A DNA stretch of 64,000 nucleotides from Colocasia esculenta (lineage: Eukaryota > Streptophyta > Magnoliopsida > Alismatales > Araceae): assembly GCA_014218235.1 (NCBI GenBank), contig CM024753.1:191432348-191496347 (forward strand), read 5' to 3'. Of this stretch, positions 34,948 to 44,678 are shown one piece after another. Within the stretch, counting starts at the first letter, position 1, and every line of letters begins with the position of its first letter. The notes beneath the pieces are model-generated. The model did no database searches and was not told where the DNA came from. It saw nothing but the letters and a program-made list of their open reading frames with translations. Position numbers and translations under genes: made by a program.

Positions 34948-35150
34948 GGGAGCCGTCGAGCTCTGGTTTGTGAGTCGTCGCACTCACGGTGTGGTTTGAG
35001 CCGTCGTGCTCAGTTTGGAGTCATCGTGCTCCGGTTGTTGTTTGAGCCGTCGCGCTCAGTTTGTGAGTCGTTGAACTCAAAGTTGTTTGGAGTCGTCGTG
35101 CTCTAGTGTGTGTTGTACTCAGGTTGAGTAGTGGAGCCTCACTGTGTGAG
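34948..35150 (+). other. Tandem mini-hairpin array, element B 5' LTR
   Basis: At least eight hairpins with six-base loops CGTCGA, CGTCGC, CGTCGT, CATCGT or CGTTGA. Arms change in step: GAGC/GCTC, GTGAGT/ACTCAC, TGAGC/GCTCA, GGAG(T)/(G)CTCC, GAGT/ACTC. TACTC/GAGTA and CCTCAC/GTGAGG close the series. Confidence 0.7.
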
Positions 35151-35151
35151 G

Positions 35152-35190
35152 GGTGGATGTAGGAATCACTGGTGTGATTTCCGAACCACC
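35152..35190 (+). other. Conserved LTR hairpin, element B 5' LTR copy
   Basis: GGTGG/CCACC, loop ATGTA opposite GAA, upper stem GGAATCAC/GTGATTTCC with one bulge. Confidence 0.75.
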
Positions 35191-35450
35191 TAAAAAATCC
35201 TATGTGTAATGGTTTGATCTGCTTGTTTGCGCTAGATGCTTGCATAGGATTTCGTACTCACACTAATTGTTGAATTGCTTCACACATCATCTACACACAC
35301 TCACACTTCAGATCAGTAAATTGTTTGTGTGAATTGATCTCTAATTCGAAGTAATTTTAAATTGCTAAAGCTTCCGCGTTAATTGATGTCAGATCTATTC
35401 AACCCCCCCCCCTTCTAGATATAATTCATCCACATATCTGATCCTACAAT

Positions 35451-35462
35451 TGGTATCAGAGC
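35451..35462 (+). other. Primer binding site of element B
   Basis: TGGTATCAGAGC two bases after the LTR. Confidence 0.92.
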
Positions 35463-35648
35463 AAGTTAATATCTGTTTCTGATCTGATTTGATTGGTTCT
35501 GTTTGATCTCTGTGCTCTATCTGCTTGAATTATTTGCTTGATCTTTCACTATCTCTGTGTGCTTAATCGCTCTGATTCCTACATTTGGTATCAGAGCGAG
35601 TTAACCACTCTAATTGTTAGATCTAATTCCTTGTTACATTGATTCACT

Positions 35649-37529
35649 GTGATTAGATCTAATAGTATTTTGAGTTTTGATATAATAGCAAATTTCTTTA
35701 ATCTGCATGAATTTCCTGTTATAATTTCAGAGAAATCCCCAATCTCACTTTCAACAAGTTTTTCAGAGGAAGCACAAAGAAAAGGAGCAAAAGGAATTCA
35801 CAAATGCTCAATGACAAAGAAGAGCTTCAATGAATCCAGAAAATCAACAATTCAAAAGACTTTGGCTCTAGCAGCACATTCCATGAGCTCAAAGCATTCT
35901 GCATCCTCTCAAGAACACAAGAGTTCACATGGGTTTACAAGATCAGGTAAATTAATTCCAGATCCATTTATGTATTATAATTCTGATTCTGATGCAGATG
36001 AAGGTATGTCTTATGTTAAATTGATTGAATTCTGTGAAAAGATGCAAAATCTTAATGCAAAGCTGAACACTAAGAATAAAGATTTGAAAAAAACTTTAAA
36101 ACATTGCCATAAAGAAAGTGAAAACTTGAAAAATACACTTGAATTGCTCCATAACAATGATAAAGATCTTTCAGAAGAAAATGAGAATTTGAAAAATAAA
36201 GTTCAGAAATTGAATTCTGAAAAAGAAAGTTTGAAAGATAAAATCAAAATTTGTGAAAATAAGTTGTCCAAGTTGAAAGAAAATCATGATCAGTTGGAAT
36301 ATGAAAATCTTGATTTGAAAGAGGAAAATGGAAAATTGATTGATCTCAATGAAAACTTCAAATTTTATATTGATCAATTAAAGAGACAGATTTCTAACAT
36401 GGCTTATGATCATTAAATAAATAAGAGATGCAAACAACTTGTTGAAGAAAATCATCATTTACAGAGAAAGATTGAATGCTTATTGCATGACAAATTATTA
36501 GACAATGATTGTAGCAATTTGAGTAATAAAATTGTTGATTTGGAAAAACAAATTGCTCAATTTGAAAATGAAAAGAACAAGATGAAAAATGGTTTGGATG
36601 CCATGCTAAACAAGATTCAAATTTCAGAAAAAGAAGTTGTTGCATTAATAAAAGCTGAAAAACAGAAGCTTCAACATGAATTGAAAAATACTAAATACAC
36701 AAGTCTTGATTCTGTGAGAGATGAGAAAAATGAAAATAAAACAAAATTAACATTTGTTAAAGCTGCTGCGAACAAGAATTCTGCCAATTCTAATGAAAAA
36801 CTAGTGAAAGTTCTTGTTCAGAAACAGACAGAGAAAAAGAAAAATGCTACTATCAAGAAGATTCATCTACTTCCTCCATCAGTCCAAAAAGCTCCAAGAC
36901 AAGTTCCAAATTCACATCATGCCAAGAGCCACCAAAAGGTACCTCCTTCTCCTCATGGTAAGCCTCCTCACATGAAAAGGAGATTCCAGCAAATGCATAC
37001 ATGCCAAGGTAAGTACCAGGTAAGAAATGATCTAATTTGCTTTAATTGTAATAAACCTGGTCATTTAGCCAAATTTTGCTGGAATAGAGATCAACATTTC
37101 CATAAATATGTCAAATCAGTCTAGTGCTTCACATGTCATAAATTTGGGCATACTTCTAGGAAATGTTGGCATAGAATTGATAATCTTGTGCATGCTCCCA
37201 TGTTTCATGTTAATGTACATAAGAATAAAGATCATGTTCATGCTGAAAACACTCAGAAATTCTATGTACATGAAAAAGGAACTGTTGCACAAAAAATCTC
37301 TTCTGAATTCCATAATAAAAATCTGAAAAATAGAAAACAAAATGTTCAGTATGTCAGTGGTGCATTCTATACCAATAACTCTAAGATTAGAAACCAAGAT
37401 TCTAGTGTTTCTAGTCTTCAAAAAAATGCACCAAATATAAAATCCTTTTGGATTCAAAAATCGTTGTTGCAGATTCATGGAAGATCCTTAGGACCCAAAC
37501 AAGTTTGGGTTCTGAAATGTGCTGCTTGA
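35649..37529 (+). pseudogene. gag: Gag-like ORF of element B (coiled coil plus two zinc knuckles), two in-frame stops
   Basis: One frame of about 626 codons, interrupted only by stops at 36414 and 37122. The N-terminal ~110 residues are Ser/Lys-rich and do not show the UBN2-type Gag core. A long heptad-rich, Lys/Glu/Asn-rich coiled coil follows (about residues 120-370). Then come two CCHC knuckles, CFNCNKPGHLAKFC (~37039) and CFTCHKFGHTSRKC (~37126), and a C-terminal SFWIQKSLL...GPKQVWVL segment like the end of Sirevirus Gag. So the protein keeps the coiled-coil and nucleic-acid-binding half of Gag but not the core. It may co-assemble with a partner Gag; that is inference. The Met at 35649 is the first in frame; the real start may differ. 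Confidence 0.8.
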
Positions 37530-37686
37530 ATGCTGGATGCAGGGATCCTTGTAGTCAATTTCAAGATGAAGGCTTCATGACAAATGCTACAAGGAAAGTA
37601 AGTGAAGAGAATGAAAGAAAATGATAATCTCACCAGGTAAATACTTCTGAGAGATTCCCTGCTAAATAAAAACTGAAATCAATTGG

Positions 37687-37820
37687 GACTCTTATGCAAA
37701 GATCAATTGGTATATCAAATGGTGAAATGTGGAAGGACAAGTCATGCTTGTCTGGAAACTATCATTATGTGTGAGGAATAACCTCCGCCAAGTACCAATG
37801 ATCTTCCTTGTGTAAGAGTC
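37687..37820 (+). other. Structured hairpin domain, copy 1
   Basis: Outer stem of 26 bp: 37687-37699 with 37808-37820, 37700-37705 with 37799-37804, 37707-37713 with 37792-37798. Inside: P2 ATGGTGA/TCATTAT (37719-37725, 37762-37768), P3 GGACAAG/CTTGTCT capping P2, P4 GAGG/CCTC (37773-37776, 37782-37785). Conserved unpaired ATCAA and CCGCCAAG. Confidence 0.75.
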
Positions 37821-37959
37821 ATTAATTAAAAAATAAATAAATAAAAAATGGTTGTCATTGAAACATGATTGCTTGTTTATTTCATTTCTTCCATGATGAT
37901 TTTAACTTGAATTACTTGTAAAAATTTTCACATCATTGACATGTAACTAAGAATCATGA

Positions 37960-38200
37960 TTTTGTTGAAAATACTCAGAAACTCCATGTGAATATAAATT
38001 GAACACTTCATGAAAACATAGATGCATTGAGCAAGGCAAAAAGAAAATTTGGAACTAATTCTGCTCATAGTTCTGTCAATGAAAGAAATGCATCTATACC
38101 AAAAATAAAATCATTTTGGATTCAAAAATCTTTATTGCACTCTAACAATGATTTCATTGCAGGACCCAAGCAAGTGTGGGTCCCAAAACCAGCTTGATCA
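37960..38200 (+). repeat. Partial duplicate of the Gag C-terminus in element B
   Basis: Repeats, with divergence, the segment 37215-37525, including AAATCATTTTGGATTCAAAA and the GGACCCAAGCAAGTGTGGGT end. Together with the hairpin behind each copy this shows that a ~0.8-kb unit was duplicated. Confidence 0.75.
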
Positions 38201-38483
38201 GCAAGTTGAGGAGTCTTGCAGCCATACATTGTAAATGGATTCAAGATATTGGCTGAGCAAGGCAAGAAATGATTGGAGAACACAGGTAAAATCTTTGAAA
38301 AGTAATTGAAGTCTATTCAGGTAAAACTTCTTTATCATTTCAAATTTGAACTGCCTGAATTGAAATGATGTTTGATTTTTTATCTGAACAATGAAAAATG
38401 TGTTCTAATGCTACTCCCAACAATAACTTTGTGTTTTAACATTTGAAATCATGTTTGTGTTATCATACTTGCTTAACTGTGCC

Positions 38484-38651
38484 CATGATTCTGTGTGCAT
38501 ATCAACAGCTTTGACTTTTTGGTATATCAAATGATGACATGTAGAAAAACAAGTTATGCTTGTTTGGAAGCTATCATTATGCGTGAGTAAAATACTCCAC
38601 CAAGTACCAGAAGTCATGTTATGCTTAAAGCTAATTGTGTGCATAATCATG
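38484..38651 (+). other. Structured hairpin domain, copy 2
   Basis: Outer stem in pieces: CATGATT/AATCATG (38484-38490, 38645-38651), AGCTTT/AAAGCT (38507-38512, 38627-38632), then 38513-38525 with 38604-38615. P2 ATGATGA/TCATTAT, P3 AAACAAG/CTTGTTT, P4 GAGTA/TACTC. P3 and P4 differ from copy 1 on both strands. Confidence 0.75.
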
Positions 38652-38767
38652 TGTGAATTACTTGCTAACTTTTTCATTCCATGCACATATTAAGGGGGAG
38701 TAAATTTAAAATATACAAAAATGTTCTTGAAAATACAATTAATTTCATGCTAACAATAAAGAATAAT

Positions 38768-38904
38768 TGACTTTTTTGCAGTGACTATGTGATATATCAA
38801 ATGGTGAAATGTGAAAGGACAAGTTAGGCTTGTCTGGAAACTATCATCATGCGTGAGAAAAATTCTCCGCCAAGTATCAATAGTCTTTTTCTGCATAAAG
38901 GTCA
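38768..38904 (+). other. Structured hairpin domain, copy 3
   Basis: Outer stem: 38768-38781 with 38891-38904 (13 of 14 paired), then 38783-38795 with 38874-38885. P2 ATGGTGA/TCATCAT, P3 GGACAAG/CTTGTCT, P4 GAGAA/TTCTC. Confidence 0.75.
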
Positions 38905-39208
38905 TCAAGAAAAATGAAAATCTCAAAAACTTTATTTTAAGTCTTTGAAACAATTTTGAGTTTTTGAAAAACTTTTCTCCTTCAATAAATTGCATGTTAA
39001 TGCATGCTTGATCATGTTCATATTCTTTCTGTGCAAACTACTTTGAATGAACATATCTGAATTGCTTAAAGGATCATTTCATATCATGCATATCTTATGG
39101 GGAAGTGAGTCAAAAGAATCTTTGAGTGAAATGCTGGAGAAATATTTTTTCATATCTGATTTATTAATAACTCTCATTCAGCTTGTTGACAAATGTTCTT
39201 ACAAATAA

Positions 39209-39360
39209 ATTCCTCACTCTCATATTGCATTAACATTCTTGGTATATCAAATGGTGATTTGAAGAAAGACAAGTCAGGCTTGTCTGGACACTTTCACTAT
39301 GTGTGAGTATATGTCTCCGCCAAGTATCAAGAGCTTTGTATGCAATTGTTGAGGGAGAAT
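39209..39360 (+). other. Structured hairpin domain, copy 4
   Basis: ATTGCAT/ATGCAAT (39224-39230, 39340-39346), TCTTGGTAT with GTATCAAGA (39237-39245, 39324-39332), a partial outer match ATTC.../...GAAT. P2 ATGGTGA/TCACTAT, P3 AGACAAG/CTTGTCT, P4 only GAG/CTC. Confidence 0.72.
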
Positions 39361-39867
39361 CCTTGTCTTTCAAATAAAACATTCACGTTCATTCTGTTTT
39401 CACTTGATTCCATTCATATTTCTTCAATAATCTTCATGTTCACCTTGTAAGGGGGAGATACATGAAAGGGGGAGTCATTGTCATATCTCTTGAACTTACT
39501 TGTCTATTTTGAATCCCAAAGTCATCAGAATTTTTGAATCCTTGTGCTATTTTCTTATGAGAGAATTAAAACATTGAAACTAAACTCATTGTGCATTTAG
39601 TTTAATTTCAAAGATTCAGTATCATTTCAAGGTTAAGCAATCTTAATACTAAATGTCTTTAAAATGACTTGCAAAACACTTGTAGGCACATGAGTGGCTT
39701 TACCATTTAACATGTGCATGTTTAAGCTTCATTTTTACCACATGTTAAGAATAATTTTTCTAAATTCGTATTCCTGACTTTTCTGGTCAAAGCAAACATA
39801 TTCTTGTAAAACATCAAAAGAAAATGATCAAAACCTTGGAAATATACAAACAGAGCAATGCAAATTC

Positions 39868-40070
39868 TTGAACCACTAAGTAATTGGGCCATTTCAACTA
39901 AAAAGTGATTTGTTTCGCGTAAAAAAATGGATATCAAATTTTCAACTCTATATAAGATAATGAAAGTTAAACTACTGAGTAATCAGGAGATCTTGCATCT
40001 GATCAATGTGATCTCTTGCACTGAAAAGTGAGATTTAACTAATTTATTTTTGTATTCTTTCCCAGCCAAA
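39868..40070 (+). other. Conserved 3' noncoding block, element B
   Basis: Close match to D minus strand 50225-50430. Two successive parts each begin with a CACTGAGTAAYYGGG-like phrase and end with a small CACT...AGTG hairpin; the second holds GAGATC/GATCTC (39987-39992, 40010-40015). No frame is open across it. Confidence 0.65.
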
Positions 40071-40465
40071 ATTACAAGAAAATCAAAAGACAGGATAGAA
40101 AAGCTTAAGACCTTAATAAAGTTCATGTATACTGAGTTTAGACCTATTATTCTACATTGTGTTAAAATTAAAGCTCCTAACATCCTTGTTAAATACTTCT
40201 GATCACTCATATAGGTCACTTTATTTCACATTTGCATCATTATTTTAACCACATTCAGATCATTATATCTTGCAATACCTTGTGTTGAGTGTGTCTTTGT
40301 GATTAAACTTTGTGGCACAATACCAAAAACACATTCATTTCTCTCATTTGACAATATCACTTTGCCTCACTTATTTTGATTACTTCTGACCATTCATTTC
40401 CTACATTTCATTTCTTGATCTCCTACAATCTTTGTTTCTCTCTCTTGTCTAACTTTTTGATGCTG

Positions 40466-40644
40466 TCAAAAAGGGGGAGAAAGTTCCTTAAAGGAGGAGA
40501 AAGTAAAAGTTTCTACGGGGAGAAAGTTCTTTATGGGGAGAAAGATCAAAGGGTGTATATGGTCAAGGGGAGTTAATGCAGTGAAGGAAGTCAGGTTATT
40601 GGGAGATTGTGCATATGTTTTGTCATCATCAAAAAGGGGGAGAT
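40466..40644 (+). other. Repeated polypurine tracts of element B
   Basis: CAAAAAGGGGGAGAAAG near 40467, AAGGAGGAGAAAG near 40491, two GGGGAGAAAG tracts (40518-40545), and CAAAAAGGGGGAGAT abutting the 3' LTR. Confidence 0.85.
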
Positions 40645-41795
40645 TGTTGGGTTAAGTGTGTTTTGGAATTTCCTAAAGTTGTATTTTAATGATGACCAAT
40701 GAACATCACTCATACTTTGGTTTTGATGATGATATATTGTGATTTTAATGATGACATATTGTGATTTTAATGATGACATATTGTCATTTTAATGATGACA
40801 TGTTGAACATGTTATACATTTTATACATATCACAATAATGCTCAAACAACATGTTTTTGATGTTTAATATCTCATATTTTAATGATAATATCTTGTATTA
40901 AAGGTTTACACTTTATATTTTCAGGTTTACACAAATTTGTCTCAGTGGTGTCGACACAGTCCACCTGTGTGTTGACACAGTCTGCCTGTGTGTTGACACG
41001 GTCTGCCTGTGTGTTGACACGGTCTGCCTGTGTGTTGACACAGTCTGCCAGTCGTGTCGACACACTCAATGGTCAGGTCGACACTAGTTCCAGCTTCTAA
41101 GAAACCTGTTCTCATGTTTGGGACAGTGTGTCGACACACTCACTGGTGGTGTCGACACACTCCAACTGAAACTCAAAAACGCAAATTTTTCTAGACACGT
41201 GGCTGCTTGGGAATTGAGGGATTTGACCTAGATTTTTTGTGCCCACGCACCTCAAGGCACCTCATGGACATATGGGGCTATAAATACCCTCAATCCTTGT
41301 ACTCCAAAGGAGGACACCACGAAGGAGAGCCCATACAACACCCAGAAAAGCTGTTTGGCGGAAAAAGGGGTTTCTCCATATCTTGCTCCATCTCCAGAAG
41401 CTGCAGGCCATCCGTTCAAGAGGAAGGACGTGGGAATCAAGGGGAATCTCTAGAGAGAAGGTTGTTGTGCTAGGAAAGGGAGCAGATCCAACTGAAGAGC
41501 AGCAGTAGAAGAGGGATTTCTGGCATTTCAAATGCCATCAAAGCAGAGTATTGCCAACTGAGGAGAATCTCCACCGAATTCCATCAAGGCTCCTCAATTC
41601 AAGCATCTTCAAGACCTCTTCACCGAAGAACACTCATTCTACATCCATTTCTCTCACTTCAGAGTTTGTTCTTCCTTATTTCGTCCTTGAAATTTGTGCA
41701 CGAAGTTCTGCACAAATTTCTGTGTATGAATTTGTCTTGAATCAGATCATTGCTAGATGATTTGGTTTCTGTTATCTTTGATCTAGCTTGTGTTT

Positions 41796-42000
41796 TGGGA
41801 GCCGTCGAGCTCTGGTTTGTGAGTTGTCTCACTCACGGTGTGGTTTGAGCCGTCGTGCTCAATTTGGAGTCGTCGTGCTCCGGTTGTTGTTTGAGCCGTC
41901 GTGCTCAGTTTGTGAGTCATTAAACTCAAAGTTGTTTGGAGTCGACGTTCTCCAGTGTTTGTTGTACTCAGGTTGAGTAGTGGAGCCTCACTGTGTGAGG
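41796..42000 (+). other. Tandem mini-hairpin array, element B 3' LTR
   Basis: Same series as 34948-35150. A few arms have mutated, for example GAGTTGTCTCACTC still pairs GAGT/ACTC. Confidence 0.65.
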
Positions 42001-42039
42001 GGTGGATGTAGGAATCACTGGTGTGATTTCCGAACCACC
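42001..42039 (+). other. Conserved LTR hairpin, element B 3' LTR copy
   Basis: Identical in sequence to the copy at 35152-35190. Confidence 0.75.
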
Positions 42040-42299
42040 TAAAAAATCCTTTGTGCAATGGTTTGATCTGCTTGTTTGCACTAGATTCTTGCATAGGATT
42101 TCGTACTCACACTAATTGTTGAATTGCTTCACACATCATCTACACACACTCACACTTCAAATCAGTAAATTGTTTGTGTGAATTGATCTCTGATTCGAAG
42201 TAATTTTAAATTGCTAAAGGTTCCGCGTTAATTGATGTCAGATCTATTCAACCCCCCCTTCTAGATCTAATCCATCCACATATCCGATCCTACAGTAAG

Positions 42300-42466
42300 A
42301 AGGAAAAGCACATAAACCACAAGAAGGAGTTCCACAAAAAGAAGAACAAGGCCATGGTTGCTACATGGTCAGATGATGAAAGCTCAGACTGTAATGAAGA
42401 ATCCTCAACTTCAGATGAAAATGAAGTTTGCTTCATGGCTGGAAGCAGCGAAGAACAGGTAGATAT
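42300..42466 (+). pseudogene. gag: gag of element C, part 2
   Basis: Short piece between element B and solo LTR S2. It reads KKEKHINHKKEFHKKKNKAM and an acidic stretch ending CFMAGSSEEQ, matching the region after the zinc knuckle in element D (about 55260-55480 on minus). It would link the knuckle to the coiled coil in part 3. Confidence 0.9.
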
Positions 42467-42649
42467 TGTTGGATCGAAATGGCTAACAAACAGTCCTAGA
42501 GGGGGGTGAATAAGACTTTTTATCTTAAAATTTTCTTCTGAAAAAAAAACACAGTACTAAATAGACAGGTTAGTATTTAGTGTGATGTGTGTGATTCAAG
42601 TGTATACTTGGCGGAAACAATCACACAAAGAAATGCACAAGGATTTTAT

Positions 42650-42688
42650 CCTGGTTCAGCCCTTCCCATATGGAAGTCCTACATCCAG
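42650..42688 (-). other. Conserved LTR hairpin, S2 copy
   Basis: On minus: CTGG/CCAG, loop ATGTA opposite GAA, upper stem GGACTTCC with GGGAAGGGCT (mismatch and bulge). Confidence 0.65.
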
Positions 42689-43204
42689 TCCTCAAGTCAA
42701 CCACTTGAGATTTCCACTAACTGCCAACAAATTGGCATTTTCTCACCCTTGAGAGGAATTACAAACCCACTTGCTTCCAAGCAAGTCTTCCCTAAATAGG
42801 GGTACAAAGACTGCCTTTCACAAGGCCTTCCCCTCTCAGGAAGGGCAAATGCAGAAACTAACTTCTGCAAAAAAATTTACAAAGAGTAGTGGAGATTAAA
42901 ACACGTGTGTGTTTACCTCAAGTCTGAGCACAAACACACACTGACTTCAGAAGGATAAAAAGATTAGAAGATGAAAACTGAATCCTATCTGACGCAATAA
43001 GGGTGGACTTGAAGAATAATGACAATTACAGTTGCCACCCAACAGAGTTTCTCAAAAGAGAATTCTGACAGAAAGAAGCTCTCAGATTGGCTAGCAGGAA
43101 AGCTTGAGAAAGAGCTTTGAAAGATTTGAATGATGCTTTTCTCAAGAGATGTAGGCTTGTATTCGATTCTTCATGCATGCCTACTTTCCTTTCCTCTTGA
43201 GCTC

Positions 43205-43212
43205 CTTTTATA
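43205..43212 (-). promoter_or_regulatory. TATA-like box of S2
   Basis: TATAAAAG on minus, about 1.46 kb from the LTR start and 560 bp before the conserved hairpin. Confidence 0.55.
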
Positions 43213-43965
43213 GACTTCAAAATCTAGCTGTTTGAGAAGATAACCGTTGGAGCTTGGTGACCGTTTGCAATTTGGCCGTTTGAAGAGAATTTCTGGGATC
43301 CTTTGGATCTTGTAGAATTTGTCCAGTAGGTCTTCAAAATTGCATTTTCCCAAGGTCTTCAGTTTGTCCATAGCTAGAAGATAAGCTCTTGCATAACACA
43401 GCTGAGAGAGAGACATGCTAAACACATGCTCAATTAATGCCTGCTGAAAGGACAAGACAAAGGAGAAACGCATCTTCATACCCTTGTGGTAGGTGAGTCA
43501 GTGAGTACAACACAGGATATGGAACCTAGTATCCCACAAACTTTTCAATAAATAAATAAAGCAGACAGACAAAAAAGTAAAGCATGGGTCTGTCAGTGGT
43601 AGTTGAAATGGTCAGATGCCATGCGTTTGAGATTTACATAAATTCTTTGTGTCTTGTGAATGCTAAAGTAAAGCAAGAGCATCAAGACTAAAAGATTTCA
43701 AAAAGACATATCACAAACAGGTTTTGCACAGGATGAATGTTTTAAGAATGACAAGTCATATCCTGTCAGAGAAATATTAAATAATAATATTTTTGAGGCT
43801 TCAGTAAGAAATTCATATAACAAGCTTTTTATAACCAAATTAAACTCAGGATATATCAGAATCAGGATAGACTTGATAATATATATATATATATATATAT
43901 GAAGATACAGAAGTACAAGTACCTCTGTCAGTGTAGTCGAATGTATAGAAACAGATGATTCGACT

Positions 43966-44400
43966 GAGGAAATAAGAATGATTCGATTCTAAAGAAAAAT
44001 CAAGTGATTCGACTTTAGGGAAGAACAAGGTAATTCGATTATAGCAGTTGAATACAGTGTAGTGAGTTCTAAGATATTCGGCTGTGTGAGTCGGAGTTAT
44101 CAATCGAATGCAGAGTAAAGACATTCGGCTGTATGAGTCGAATACAGAGTAGGAAACATTCGGTTGTATGAGTCGAATGTTATGCAATGTATGAGAGTCG
44201 AATATAGAGTAAGGAAATATTCGGTTGTATGAGTCGAATGTTATCAATCGAATGTAGAGTAAAGACATTCGGCTGTATGAGTTGAATACAGAGTAGGAAA
44301 CATTCGGCTGTATGAGTCGAATGTTATGCAATGTATGAGAGTCGAATATAGAGTAAGGAAACATTCGGCTGTATGAGTCAAATGTTATCAATCAAATGCA
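43966..44400 (-). repeat. ATTCGGCTGTATGAGTCGAA-type repeats in U3 of S2
   Basis: Repeated blocks of CATTCGGCTGTATGAGTCGA with spacers of AGAGTAAAGA or GAGTAGGAAA, about ten degenerate copies. An ORF read across them on minus is only a repeat translation. A (TA)n microsatellite lies at 43879-43900. Confidence 0.8.
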
Positions 44401-44678
44401 GAGTAAAGACATGGACTTAGAAAAATTTGAATGATATATGGCTGCGATTCTAAAGGAGTAGGATTTAGCAGTTGAATATAGCAGTCGGATGTAGTAGGCT
44501 ACAGGAGAGGTTTGTGGCCTTCGAAATTTTTTAGTGTTCATGAGTTTTTCTTGTATGTAATTTTTGTGATATATTTGGTATAATATATATATTTAAAGAT
44601 TTGTCATAGCAAAAACAATATTCATAGAAATTTATAAAACTCTTTAAATTTCTTAGGGATAGTTGCTCAACAGATATA

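Larger units (their letters stand above)
33796..35448 (+). repeat. 5' LTR of element B
   Basis: 1653 bp. From the left: ~21-bp repeats built on ATGATGACATATTGTG (33870-33975), palindrome cluster with GTCGAC and decayed GTTGAC forms (34120-34320), TATA at 34430-34437, mini-hairpin array 34948-35150, conserved hairpin 35152-35190, C-run before the end. The open frames at 34206-34646 are LTR leader, repeated in the 3' LTR, and not taken as genes. Confidence 0.93.
33796..42294 (+). mobile_element. Element B: non-autonomous Sirevirus-like LTR element with Gag-like ORF and no pol
   Basis: 8.5 kb, flanked by TSD gtaag (33791-33795 and 42295-42299), inserted in element C's gag. LTRs 33796-35448 and 40645-42294 start TGTTGGGTT and end GATCCTACA. 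PBS 35451-35462, PPT before the 3' LTR. The 5.2-kb interior has one Gag-like frame (35649-37529) and then about 3.1 kb of noncoding sequence with four structured hairpin copies and a partial duplication. I find no protease, integrase, RT or RNase H motif. LTRs and 3' noncoding sequence are related to C/D, so enzymes could come from such a partner. Confidence 0.92.
40645..42294 (+). repeat. 3' LTR of element B
   Basis: 1650 bp, nearly identical to 33796-35448. Palindrome cluster 40946-41165, TATA 41279-41286, mini-hairpin array 41796-42000, conserved hairpin 42001-42039. Confidence 0.94.
42467..44673 (-). mobile_element. Solo LTR S2 in element C's gag
   Basis: 2207 bp flanked by gatat (42462-42466 and 44674-44678). 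On minus it starts TGTTGAGCAAC and ends GATCCAACA, with the C-rich tract near its 3' end, TATAAAAG at 43205-43212 and the conserved LTR hairpin at 42650-42688. No PBS, internal region or second LTR. The GAACCAGGATAAAAT neighbourhood resembles element A's LTR, so the two families are related. Confidence 0.9.

Noticed and set aside
37687..39360. Hammerhead or twister ribozyme in the hairpin domain
   Set aside because: I looked for the CUGANGA and GAAA hammerhead core and for twister-type conserved loops; neither is present in the five copies.
43846..44391. 181-codon frame on minus with repeated FDSYSRM-like peptides
   Set aside because: Translation of the S2 U3 tandem repeat only.
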